The notes: generated from the sequence alone by a model not told the origin. DNA of 64,000 nucleotides from Glandiceps talaboti (GCF_964340395.1 NC_135554.1:6104475-6168474), one strand, 5' to 3'; shown: positions 42,216-52,445, counted from the first letter of the stretch. Program-made: numbers and translations.

Positions 42216-42270
42216 GCTGCCAGTTGTCTGATGAACGCATTGAGCGTGAAACTCGGAGTTACAACTTAGC
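42216..42270 (+). ncRNA. Type I hammerhead ribozyme in Penelope-like element
   Basis: All core parts are present in order. Stem I is AGTTGT (42222-42227) pairing with ACAACT (42261-42266), with an outer GCT/AGC extension across an internal loop. The core is CTGATGA (42228-42234). Stem II is ACGC/GCGT (42235-42238, 42244-42247) with loop ATTGA. GAAA is at 42248-42251. Stem III is very short (CTC/GAG, 42252-42258). The predicted self-cleavage is after T42260 (GTT in place of GTC). Penelope-like elements are known to carry such ribozymes with short stem III, often active as dimers. Confidence 0.85.
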
Positions 42271-42356
42271 ACCTCAAGTTCCAACCAACTCACTTTGATT
42301 ATTCCCGCCCTGCTTACCCAATATCGAGCACTCTATTCTACGAGTTTGATACTATT

Positions 42357-42360
<4 letters not shown>

Positions 42361-42436
<76 letters not shown>
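42361..42436 (+). repeat. (TA)n microsatellite
   Basis: A TA run between the Penelope-like element and the left inverted terminus of the DNA transposon. A shorter AT run resumes right of the transposon at 47559-47577. Confidence 0.95.
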
Positions 42437-42439
<3 letters not shown>

Positions 42440-42465
42440 CCGTCAGATGACAAAAGGGACCTTAA
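42437..42465 (+). repeat. Left terminal inverted repeat
   Basis: 29 bp, GAGCCGTCAGATGACAAAAG followed by GGACCTTAA; exact reverse complement of 47530-47558. Confidence 0.92.
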
Positions 42466-42765
42466 GGGTCAAATTTTCAATTTTGAGTTTTCACTGGATT
42501 TAGATACTTGACCATCTCAGCTTTCATATGAGTGGTGCCATACACCAAGGTCAGGGTTAATTTATGGAGATATACTCATTTGAATATTTGCATGAATTAG
42601 TGTTAATTTGCATATATGCACATATGAATAGCATTAATGAACACCAGTAGTATCATGTTGAATGACTGGAATTGTGTATGCATGTACATTAAATTAGCCA
42701 AGAAACACAAAGAACAGTTGCTAAGCATATGTTTGAAGTATTGGCATGACAACCAAAAGGTGGTT

Positions 42766-43131
42766 GTTGCCATGGCAACCGATCTTTTAGGGATTCTTAC
42801 CAATGATATAATACCATACTACACTATTGTAGTGGTGAGTCAGTTTGAAAACAATAACACATTCAAATAATATATACATTAACTTTATTATTTGACATGT
42901 TGTGATTCACAAACATACATATGATTACAAGTTGACTTGTTGCCATGGTTATGTCCTTTGCAATATTACCTAATTCTAACCACTGGACTAGGTTATATAC
43001 TTTCTACTGTAGTGTAGATAAAAACTTATCAAACGTCAGCATTCAGATATAGTATCAAGTATCAATGACTGGCCTTCTGGTAAGATAAACCTAATGTTAC
43101 CATAGCAACACTTTTTTGTTGCCATGACAAC
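42766..43131 (+). promoter_or_regulatory. Cluster of X-box-like (RFX-type) palindromes
   Basis: GTTGCCATGGCAAC (42766-42779), GTTGCCATGGTTAT (42939-42952), GTTACCATAGCAAC (43096-43109) and GTTGCCATGACAAC (43118-43131). The first, third and fourth fit the RFX X-box consensus of two inverted half sites. They lie near the left end of the transposon. Function is inferred; no promoter is identified beside them. Confidence 0.4.
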
Positions 43132-43468
43132 AGAATATGTACACTTTGTGCTGATGTTGGATACCTATATGTGATTTTTAACTCTCTACATTGGCTGGCG
43201 GGGGGGGGGGGGGGGTTAAGAATGTGAAACTGGTAAATGAAAATAGCAACTACCATAAAACTTCATTCATATTATATAATCAAGCATAACCATGTATTCA
43301 AAGATATGCTAATATTAGTCACATTATCTTATTAAATATTCAGAATGGTCACCAGAGTAAGAAGTCATATTTTTTTATTCCTTCACTAAACTACTAAGTA
43401 TGTACATTGCACACCCTGGTGTTTGGTGTTGATAATCTCAAAGTCTCAGTGTGACTCCAACAATATAA

Positions 43469-43741
43469 TGTCTACTATCAAGGTTGATGTAGTAACTTGG
43501 GAACCAATATCTACTATCAAGGTTGATGTAGTAACTTGGGAACCAATATCTACTATCAAGGTTGATGTAGTAACTTGGGAACCAATGTCTACTATCAGGG
43601 TTGATGTAGTAACTTGGGAACCAATGTCTACTATCAAGGTTGATGTAGTAACTTGGGAACCAATGTCTACTATCAGGGTTGATGTAGTAACTTGGGAACC
43701 AATATCTACTATCAAGGTTGATGTAGTAACTTGGGAACCAA
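43469..43741 (+). repeat. 39-bp minisatellite, 7 copies
   Basis: Seven head-to-tail copies of a 39-bp unit starting TCTACTATCAAGGTTGATGT and ending GGGAACCAAT(A/G), with an A/G variant (AAGG or AGGG). Because 39 is divisible by three, it reads open on both strands (plus: STIKVDVVTWEP repeats). No start or splice context supports a real protein. Confidence 0.95.
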
Positions 43742-43779
43742 GTTGTATAGTATATAATATCACAAATATACTATAATGT

Positions 43780-44460
43780 TAATCAATATGGATTAAAAAT
43801 AACACCTGACATTATAAATAATTTTAAAACTGTCCAATTGTTGTTCAAAATTCTGTTGTGCTAGTATTAGTAAATTCTAACTTAAATTATCTGTTGATAT
43901 CATTACGGATTTCTTCCGATAACTTTGGGAGAATGAACGTTGTTTGCATCTCTAGAACTGCTTGTCTACTGAAGGAAAAATAACTAAAAATGAATATCAA
44001 ATAACATGATATGTAATACTCCAGCTATAATTCTTGATTACAATAAAGTTTTATCAAATTATGGAATTCAACACAAACTTTCTTGTATTCAATTTTGTCA
44101 GCAATGCCCAAAAAGTAGTGCAACTAGCTCTTACAACAGTTCATTCAGTGTTCAATATGTAAGACTGCATTATCACAGTCATAAATATTGGCAACAAGCA
44201 CAGATAAGCAAGTTAAATAAAGACTCCAAAATACACTGGCTGCTTAACAAAGATATCCTGTCAACAGTTACATATTGCCTTTCTACACTTCAAAGTGATG
44301 TGATTCAATTACTGTATGTTAATCCTGCAAATCACAAACCAAATATACTAGTACTGCTGAAGTATAATATTGTGCATCTTTTCTCTCATTAAAGTTCACA
44401 AGTCCATCTTGTTTCCATTGTTTGTAAATGTCACATTAAAAAAAAAAAAAAGTTTCAATT
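43780..44460. other. Transposon interior, unrecognised frame
   Basis: A 128-codon plus-strand frame at 44006-44392 (contains FCQQCPKSS, KLNKDSKIHWLLNKD) has no family I recognise and no clear start context. It is left uncalled as a gene. Confidence 0.3.
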
Positions 44461-44461
44461 C

Positions 44462-44612
44462 GACTAAAATGTTTCAAATTACTGTTGTATCCTGTCTTCA
44501 TCATTTTGAACCGTACAGCTATATGATGAACCAAAGCTGCAGTATACATGCTGATATTGATAACTGCAATGGCCAAAACAAAGACTGCCATTGGATACAT
44601 GGAGAGCAATGA
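44462..44612 (+). pseudogene. Inverted partial copy of the transposase DDE-like segment
   Basis: The plus strand reads VVSCLHHFEPYSYMMNQSCSIHAD...DNCNGQNKD. This mirrors VVSCLHHYFEQYSFGEQSCSMHADNCSGQNKN on the minus strand at about 45347-45475. It is a degraded inverted duplication inside the same element. Confidence 0.7.
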
Positions 44613-44976
44613 CTGGACTTCACAACACGATTCAATTCAATATTACAATTATTATCATATACTTTATGAGTAACACATGAATTATCCGATATACTATACG
44701 AGTAACATGAATTAATTGATACTCATACATTAGCTAGAGATGCTTCAAATTCACCAGTACTACATACATATACTAACATTTCCTTTTACATGGAGGGACA
44801 TCATGTCTGGAGAAATAGGACAGCGTTTATGTTGGTCTGGGGCACACTATGTCTCTATTTACTGGCGCAACATGCTCTCTGATGGTTTTATACAGGTAAG
44901 TTTGACGTTCACGTGTCATTCCAGCTGGTTGGATCACTGGTGGTAGTTCCTGTCTGCAGAACCGAGTATCTGGCTG

Positions 44977-46861
44977 TCAAAGTACTTTGAACTCCTTCTC
45001 TGTTGAGGTGAGTGATTCACGCACAAACACGCTACCTGGGTGATCATATGTAAAGTGGAAATGGTGGTATTTCCTTACCCCAGGAACAGGTTTGAAGAAG
45101 CGATGCAGGTATGTAATCCAATCCCGCCACTCATAGTGTGGATGACCAGTAGTACTGTTCTTAAACAATTGGGCAATGTTTGGACTGCAAGACTGATTGA
45201 CTGTGGATGCTAGCTCCTGTACAGTATCAATATTGGACCTCTATATTTCTGTTTTATAAGACCAAAGAAACCATCAACAGTGCATCTGGTGTGTCCACTC
45301 ATCATGAAATTTAATTGAATTGAGTTGTGAAGTCCTGTCATCACTCTCCAGGCTAAGTATGCAATGACAGTCTTATTTTTGTTCTGACCACTGCAGTTAT
45401 CAGCATGCATAGAGCAGCTTTGTTCTCCAAAGCTGTACTGTTCAAAGTAATGGTGAAGACAGGATACAACAGTGTTAGGACCATGACTTTTTGTGCCATT
45501 TTCACCTATGGTTTCCTGTTCACTGATTAGATAATTAACTTGTCTTGGCACACCTTCACTACATATGCCAAATAACTGAACTTTCAATGGTGTTTTAAAA
45601 AACATTGGCCCAACCTGCCTTACTCTATGAGGGAGAAAGACATTTTGGGCAAAATCAAAAGTGTAATGAACTGACTACATGGTTCAATTGGCAAATCATA
45701 CTCAATTGGTAAATCATAATCGATCAGTTCTTCTTTAGCTGCATTGATACATTCTCTATAGTATGCTCTGCCTGATTTAGCTTCATTGATGTGTGTTGTC
45801 AGGTCACAGCATGCATTCAACTTTTCTTCTTCAGTACGTGCATTGAACACTTTTTCTCGAAAGTCCTCAGATCTCTGACAAACATCAGATTTTGGATTTG
45901 CGAATTGCACATGAGGACAAATCTGATGCCATACAAGTCGAAAGCTGTCATATCCAAATGGTCTCAGCTGGGCTTCATCACAAGCTGTACAGTACAGGCC
46001 ATGCATTGTTTTATAATTTTCAGATGCTGGTAAATGCACTGGTGGTTTGTTATCTGTACCTCTTGGGGCTGCTGGCTGTGGAAGTCCATGGTCTTCAGCA
46101 TACCGAAGAATAAATTCAACACAGTGTTTAACTTGTTCGTATGTTAAGGCATGCTTTGGATGTTTACCAGTGTTTCCATGAATGCGTGGGACTGGACCAT
46201 TTTGTCTCATATGTGCTTTTATGGTTTTCAAATACTTCAAAGTAATGTTGTGTAAAAATAAAAATGCTTCCTTACAAACTTCCCTGTCATCATATGCATA
46301 CTTGTGTCTTATTCTTTTCTTGGCTGCATCTGGGTCGTCATCACATGACTTTGGATCAAACCCAAGAACAAGTAGTTTACCCATTATCATGGCATCTTTC
46401 ACTTCACGGTTGCAATCAAGTATTGAAAGTCTAATTGCAGTTATTTCATCAACGTCAAAGTTTTTGAGACAGTTAGCACTGCAACAACCATTTCTGACAA
46501 AGTTTTCAACTTCCTTACGATCGCAAGTACTACTGGAATTTAGATCTGACTCGTTTTCACCACCACTAATTGATCTTTCATTTGACAATTGTTCTGTGAG
46601 ACGTGATGCCGCATGTGACGAAAATTCATCAATATCGATACTAAGCTCGTCGTGGATATCATCTGAATCAGGACAATCGTCAACTTCGTCATCACCAACA
46701 ACTTGCATACCTGAGATACTGTTTCCGTTGATATTGACATCAGCGGAGGATTCAGTTGACGGCGACGCTGGTACTTCATACTCGTGTTGGCTGCTCGAAA
46801 ATTCTTGACTGAGATCTTCATCTGGGAAGTAGATTTCTCGCTCCGGTCGCTCACAACTCAT
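44977..46861 (-). pseudogene. DDE/RNase H-like transposase, two frameshifts
   Basis: Minus-strand gene starting at ATG 46861. The N-terminal 150 residues are acidic and Ser-rich, followed by a CCSANCLKNF zinc-like motif, then a conserved core (VCKEAFLFLHNIT, PRIHGNTGKHPKHAL, LPQPAAPRG, PKSDVC). After a 1-nt frameshift near 45670 it continues YTFDFAQNVFLP, and by 45600 reads LFGICSEG and HADNCSGQNKN, AYLAWRV, SGHTRC..DGFFGLIK, an RNase H-fold catalytic region with candidate acidic residues in HADNC and in the TVDGFFG motif. A second frameshift near 45230 leads to SNIDTVQEL and HYEWRDW...YHHFHF, ending at 44977. I recall this as a widespread uncharacterised animal family (possibly the one called DUF7869). 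The tandem DLPIEYDLPIE near the first break is a small duplication. Its position between TIRs makes it the element's transposase, now inactive. Confidence 0.75.
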
Positions 46862-47529
46862 GTCTACTATGGATATGTCTAAATTATAGGAGAGTTAAAG
46901 GCACAATACTTATATTTCAGTTGTAATGTATGTCCGCTGCATCCGAATTCGAAGTAAACAAGGTTGACCTCAATTTCATGAACAGCTAAGTGACCTCAGA
47001 AAATCTACTTCCCGGGTCAAGTGACCTCGATCGCGATGAGTGTACATCGCGCTGGTGACACGACAATATATAACGTAATACGAGAGCATTCAAGACTAGA
47101 AATGTGTAGGATATCATCATTTCAACTAAGATTGTACCATATTTATTATTATTACTATCTAGTAATACCAGCTTTCAAAGACCGACAATCTGAAATGAAG
47201 TGACATATGACACACGCCTGTCGTATGTAAAAGTAAATCAACGCCGCTTGTTGAAATACTAACCCCGTCGCACAACCTTTGTTCATGTATTTAATCTTTA
47301 AAAACTTCGGGTAAAATCCGCAGGAAAATTCATTTTGGCTATTTAACTACTGTATTTACATCGTATAGAACGTGAGTGGTAGTTCTATAACTTAGTATAA
47401 GTATAATAACAGTATAAGTACACAGTCATGAATGAGTGAAAGATTCGTTTGTCACTGCGACTCTGCAGATTTACAGTGGACGCGTACCACGTATAAATCG
47501 AACGATTACTCGATTTCTATTGGATGGCG

Positions 47530-47558
47530 TTAAGGTCCCTTTTGTCATCTGACGGCTC
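47530..47558 (-). repeat. Right terminal inverted repeat
   Basis: 29 bp, exact reverse complement of 42437-42465; similarity stops sharply at the inner edge (GGGTC left, CGCCA right). Confidence 0.92.
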
Positions 47559-47577
47559 ATATATATATATATATATA
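47559..47577 (+). repeat. (AT)n right of transposon
   Basis: Short AT run, the continuation of the microsatellite that flanks the left TIR. Confidence 0.85.
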
Positions 47578-47645
47578 AATTAAATGATTTTGACTCCGTA
47601 TTAGAAAGCAATATTTGTACATATAAAGTGACAAACAGTAAATAA
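47578..47645 (+). repeat. Right half of split TGACCCTCCCC repeat
   Basis: TTAAATGATTTTGACTCC...TTTGTACATATA matches unit-1 sequence at about 8597-8632. The intact repeat in the 10-kb units is continuous across the point where 6 kb is inserted here. Confidence 0.65.
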
Positions 47646-47689
47646 CTAACTTGTGACCTTTCTCTTATACACAATCTAGTATTATCTAA

Positions 47690-48880
47690 AATGTACGAGT
47701 TCTTTTTATGGATTTTTCATCAGCTTTTAATACTATCCAACCACATTTGTTTTTACAGCGACTACTAGATATGAATACTAGTCATAACATTGTACTCTAG
47801 GTGAAGGAGGTTTTACACGACCGGCCACAGCGTGTCAATGTAGAGGGAGGAATTTTATCAGAGGAGATCATCCTAAATACAGGGGTACCCCAGGGTTGTG
47901 TTCTTTCGCCAGTTTTGTTTTCCATCTATACAAACGAAATGTCATGCAAAAATTCAATATTAAGTTTGGTTAAATATGCAGACGACATGGCTCTTGTGGG
48001 TTGTCTTAAAGATGAGTTCACCCTATCACAGTATTATGTTCAGATTGAGCAGCTTAGTGCTTGGTTCAAACAAAGTTTTCTCAAGCTCAATGTCGGAAAA
48101 ACGAAAGAATTAGTGTGCGATAAAAGACAGGGGAGAGAAATGCCAGATGCAATCACCTTTGACAACGAAGTGGTTGAGATAGTGAGTTTCTTTAAATATC
48201 TTGGTACTGACATTGACAACAAGCTGTGTTTCAAGGAAAATACAGACTTGATTTACAAAAAATCGCAACAGCGATTGTTTCTGCTCAGGAAGCTGAAAAG
48301 TTTCAACGTTAGCCAATGTATACTTGAAAGGGTTTATAGAAGCTTAATAGAAAGTGTGCTGAGCTTTAATATTGCCACATGGTATGGAAATCTGACCATG
48401 ACAAGTAGAAATAAACTCAGCAGTGTTATTAATACAGCATCCAAACTCATAGGAACTCAGCAAATTTGATTCAATTGTCAGAATTATACCATAATTCCAT
48501 CAAGAGGATAACACGTGGGATACTTAAAGACAAGACACATCCCCTTAATCAATACTTTGAAAAACTCCCCTCTGATAGCAGATTTCGCGTACCAAAAGCA
48601 CGCAGGAATTCTTATAAACGGTCTTTTATTCCATCAGCAATTTCAATTTTAAATTCCAGGGAACATTAACTTCACGTTTATGTCGTCTTTATAGCTGTTA
48701 TCTCATCCAATTCCCATTTTAACTAGCTGTTGATCAGCATTGTCTCCGTAATTTTAGCCTGTCTTGTTGTTATTTATGTTCTTTGATTATTGTATGTCAA
48801 TCTTTGACCTGAGTGACTGAAAGCGATTTTCCATATATACACTGTGGACAATAAAGATTATTATTATTATTAGTATTAGT
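47690..48880 (+). mobile_element. 5'-truncated LINE (CR1/L2/jockey-like) with ATT tail
   Basis: Carries the C-terminal half of a non-LTR reverse transcriptase and ends with ACAATAAAGATTATTATTAT, a poly(A)-signal-like 3' end that grades into an ATT microsatellite. The 3' untranslated part is 48670-48850. Confidence 0.85.
47708..48669 (+). pseudogene. Non-LTR reverse transcriptase, C-terminal part (broken)
   Basis: MDFSSAFNTI at 47708 starts the RT palm motif. An in-frame TAG at 47798-47800 stands where this family usually has Trp. The frame then runs NTGVPQGCVLSPVLFSIY, LVKYADDMALV (catalytic YADD), LKLNVGKTKEL, FKYLGTDID and TWYGNL to a stop at 48467-48469. A 1-nt frameshift near there restores the C-terminal ITRGI, HPLNQYFEKLPS, RFRVPKARRNSYKRSFIPSAI, characteristic of CR1/L2/jockey-group elements. 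No endonuclease domain remains. One nonsense and one frameshift mutation make it dead. Confidence 0.85.
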
Positions 48881-49103
48881 ATTAAAACGTTCTTTCCGTG
48901 TTGTGCATACTCTGTCTGATCAGGTCACTTGTAAAAGTTCATCATCATCAGCACCTTCACCTTCATTGCTACCATCACCAACATATTTTAACAACATTCA
49001 CGGACAGTGTGAGTGATAAGGTGAGATGGTTCACTCAACAAAATGCTTCGTTTTATTGAACAATTTTCTTACAATATATGTAATTTTATTTTTATATTTT
49101 GGA

Positions 49104-49432
49104 ATGTAAAGTACTCGTAAAAACATGTTGAGTGCTCATCTCACTTTACATCTCAAAACACACAAAACAAATTGACAATAATTGAATCTTTAATTTGGTC
49201 ACAAAAATACGGATTGTAAAATATCACCCTCCCCCAAATATTGTAATACAAAATATGACCCTCCCCCAAGAACAGATTTGTAAAATGAGACCTGCCCCCC
49301 GATTCCTCCGAACCCCCCCCCCCCCATGTAAATAGTGAATGCTCCCTAATGGTCACTTTACTAAAAGTTGCGTTGAAAACATTTTCCTGAGTTGCCAACA
49401 TCATCATCCTTTGACTGATCAAATCTATCAAC
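49104..49432 (+). repeat. Dispersed repeat A, right copy
   Basis: Direct copy of 40998-41330 (GTTGAGTGCTCATCTCACTT, TGACCCTCCCCC blocks, GAGTTGCCAACATCATCATC, GACTGATCAAATCTATC). It has substitutions and a short C-run difference. Sequence outside it is unrelated on the right. Confidence 0.85.
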
Positions 49433-50596
49433 TCTGGCTGTGAAGTCGAGCGTGACTTAAAGACCGTTCTGATGTGACGTTGTCAATATTATGTATGGCC
49501 TTGTCTCCAGGCTCTAACGGTCTTTTAATACTTTTTTTACTGCTTGGGAAAAAACGGTGCAATCGACAGTTTTAGGGGACATGGTCAAAGATACGCTCAA
49601 AAGTATACAATTTTTTTGCCGATTTTAGGAACGTTCGGGCAAGGGACGAGCTCTTTACAACATCCAGGTCTTATACAGTGTTCAGCGCATACAAAGACGT
49701 GCACGACTACAGGTGTATTTGCGATACCCAAGGGCCAAGAGATGTTATTTATTGCTGAACATGTGAACATAAAGTCGTAGGAAGTTATAATTCCTTAAGT
49801 TGTGGAAAAATCAACTAAATTGAACAATAGTGCAAATGTGCAACCTTGCTAGTAGCCATGGTGATTTGATAGAACATTCGCCATGGTAACTGTTCAACAG
49901 AGTAAACAGTACATCACAACTCGATTTTTACGCAACTATCATCATGCTTTAAGGAATTATAACATTTTGTGTAAATATTACACTGTACTGTATGCAGTAA
50001 AATAATGATTATATATCTGCGGCAGGCTTACGGCCATTTAGTACAATGACGGTAGTCTACGAACATCTACCTCCAGAAAAAAAAAACGTTTGAAAAGTAA
50101 GATATCAGAAGCCTCACAGTTGCATATCTTATTCACACGTCATCATACAATCTTTCTTATGGTCTCTCACTGTCGAAAAAAGTTAGCTGTGTACATGTAC
50201 CGCCATACACCATTTACCCTGACATAAGCTTATATAGATGATGACTGGGTATTTATTTTTGGATTTTGGATTTATAACAATTTTATCATTATGATCATGA
50301 AATGACACATGCCAAGTCTTTGTTTGTAAGTCAATCAAAGAAAAATCAACGTAAACATTTTTTGTTCTTGTACGTACAATAACAAACGTTTTATACATTT
50401 TTTTAGCTTTTTTGTAATCTATTGAGTTTCAAACACAAACTTTATCAATGTTATTTCACATTCATTTAATAAGTAGGAAGCCACGATAAAATTGTTTTAT
50501 ATTATATTAGAAATCCAAAATAAATACCAGATCGTAATCCATACTTTAAGGCAAACACTGCACCGATTTTAAACGACTTTTACAATGTACGGTATA

Positions 50597-50598
<2 letters not shown>
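49433..50598. other. No supported feature
   Basis: AT-rich sequence with only short frames. A GCCATGG-centred pair (49856, 49881) recalls the X-box half sites inside the transposon but is weak. Nothing else is recognised. Confidence 0.5.
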
Positions 50599-50635
<37 letters not shown>

Positions 50636-50707
50636 ATGTATGTATGTATGTATGTATGTACGTACGTACGTACGTACGTATGTATGTATGTATGTATGTA
50701 ATAATAA

Positions 50708-50770
<63 letters not shown>

Positions 50771-50772
50771 CT
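50599..50772 (+). repeat. Compound microsatellite (TCTG, TATG, TACG, TATG, AAT)
   Basis: Runs of TCTG, TATG, TACG, TATG again and then AAT directly join one another. The AAT run is the 3' tail (ATT on the minus strand) of the LINE that follows. Confidence 0.95.
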
Positions 50773-52372
50773 TTATTGCAACCTTATCTATCATTTTAGA
50801 TATCAGTATAGTACAATAAAGTAAAAAAGAACATGCTTATATTGACCATACACAAAAAAACAGAGTAATTTCACAATGTGAAAATCAACATATACATGTA
50901 AATGTAATTGTCAAATGTATATCACGAGGCAGCTGGTATATTTTTGTTCAAGTGGTGTTCTCGAATTTTGAATCCTTGTTGAATAAATGTACCTATTTCA
51001 ACTAGTTTATTTGTGTCTTTTATTTTGAGAATCTTTATGAGATTATCCATGCTTGAACCAGAATATATATTTAATTGGTTAAAGAGTTCTTTCCTTTCAT
51101 TTTGATATCCTGTACAGCGTAATAAGAAATGCTCCTCGTCTTCTATTTCACCTTGTTTACATACAGGGCATGTCCTGCTTGATAAGGTGGTGTTTGTGTA
51201 TCTTCCAGTTTCTATATGTAAAATATGTGCACTAATTCTAAGTTTTGTCATTGCTGATCTGTATTGTGGGTTTTTAATGTCTTCTAAATAGTTTTCAAAG
51301 TTCGTATCCGTTTTAATTTGTCTATATGTACGTAATTTATTTTTATATTGTTTGTCCTTGTTGTCCTTCATTGTGTCCATTATATTTTTGTGGAGAAGCA
51401 ACTTTAACTTTTCTTTAAATATAGCTATTAGGTTTTCACTGTTAGAATGGTTTGGTTCAGCTGTCCAGACCTTATCCATACTCAAGAGTTTTAGTGTTTG
51501 CTTCATTCCTGTGGCCCATGATTGTATTCCACTGGACTCCAGATTTTTACTCAGACAGTAAGCTTCCTTAGTTAGGGTATTTTCTGCTTTCTGTGAGATC
51601 TTTAGCCAATATTTGAACATTTGTGTCAGGCCAGATACTAGTAGGGGGTAGCGGCCTAGTTCCATAAGGCAAGCTGTATTGGCAATAGTATTGGCAGCTT
51701 TACAGTTCACATTTAGTAGGAATTTGCAGAACTTTATGTGTAGTTTTTCCATGGGAGTTGAAAATTTCATTAGGTTTTGAGACTGGTTAATGTTTTCATG
51801 TGACCAAACCTCACTGCAGTATAGGAGAATGGGCTTCACCACTGCATCAAATAATTTAAGATGTAATTTGATGGGGATAGTTGTTTCTAAAAACAGGTCT
51901 TGTTTTAATTTAAACAGTGCCTTCAGTGCCCTATATCTTAGGTCATCTTGTGCCCTGTGGTGCTCAGTTTTATTCCAAGGTATGTGTAGGAGGGAACGCA
52001 GTCTAGTACTTGCTTGTTTATGTAGAATTTAAATTTCTTCAAACATTTTCCTGACTTATTGAAAATCATGATCTTTGATTTGGCAATATTTATATCTAAG
52101 TGCCATCTTTCACAGAAGATTTCGACTGCATTGAGGGCATTTTGTAGACCAGTATTTGATTCCGATAGTAACATTAAATCGTCAGCATATAGTAAGCAAG
52201 ACAGCCTGCTAGGTAGGAGAGTTGGTGGGTCATTGTTTGACATATCAATTTGTCTTTTTATATCATTTACATAGATATTAAATAGTAGGGGGGGGGTGAG
52301 GCCATCCCCTTGTCTAATACCTCTCTGTATTGGAAATTGGCGGGTCAGACCATTTTTTGTCTTAACACATGT
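50700..52372 (-). mobile_element. 5'-truncated LINE, minus strand
   Basis: On the minus strand the element runs from about 52372, in the reverse transcriptase, to GCAATAAAGATTATTATTAT. That is the same 3' motif as the LINE at 47690-48880. Its 5' break lies beside a CATA microsatellite. Confidence 0.85.
50922..52366 (-). pseudogene. Non-LTR reverse transcriptase, C-terminal half (one frameshift)
   Basis: Minus strand. Starts with VKTKNGLTRQFPIQRGIRQGDGL (palm), LLFNIYVNDI, SCLLYADDLMLL (catalytic YADD), IAKSKIMIFNKSGK and YTYLGIKLS. A frameshift near 51960 moves it to RALKALFKLKQ, then VVKPILLYCSEVW, a thumb region, KLRISAHILHIETGRY and the CPVCKQGEIEDEEHFLLRC zinc-finger-like end, stopping at 50922. 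The whole second part is one 306-codon frame, so decay is recent. The IEDEEHFLLRC tail differs from the other LINE, so these are two families. Confidence 0.85.
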
Positions 52373-52375
52373 ATG

Positions 52376-52413
52376 TACGTATGTATGTATGCATCTCTCG
52401 CTCTGTACATACA

Positions 52414-52445
<32 letters not shown>

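Larger units (their letters stand above)
41557..42358 (+). mobile_element. 5'-truncated Penelope-like retroelement (3' part)
   Basis: Contains the C-terminal endonuclease coding region and a 3' untranslated region with a hammerhead ribozyme, between two TA microsatellites. The reverse transcriptase part is missing, a usual 5' truncation. The 3' region from 42116 to 42358 has no further open frame. Confidence 0.85.
42437..47558 (-). mobile_element. 5.1-kb DNA transposon with 29-bp TIRs
   Basis: Bases 42437-42465 (starting GAGCCGTCAGATGACAAAAG) and 47530-47558 are perfect 29-bp inverted repeats. TA dinucleotide runs flank both ends, so a TA-type target duplication is possible but cannot be delimited. 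Inside are a minus-strand DDE-like transposase pseudogene (44977-46861), a 39-bp minisatellite, a cluster of X-box-like palindromes and an inverted partial copy of the transposase. About 700 bp separate the transposase ATG from the right TIR. Confidence 0.88.

Noticed and set aside
44740-44946. 68-codon plus-strand frame in the transposon
   Set aside because: No motif and overlaps non-coding transposon interior.
45791-46808. Plus-strand frames opposite the transposase (up to 208 codons)
   Set aside because: Antisense shadows of the transposase coding region.
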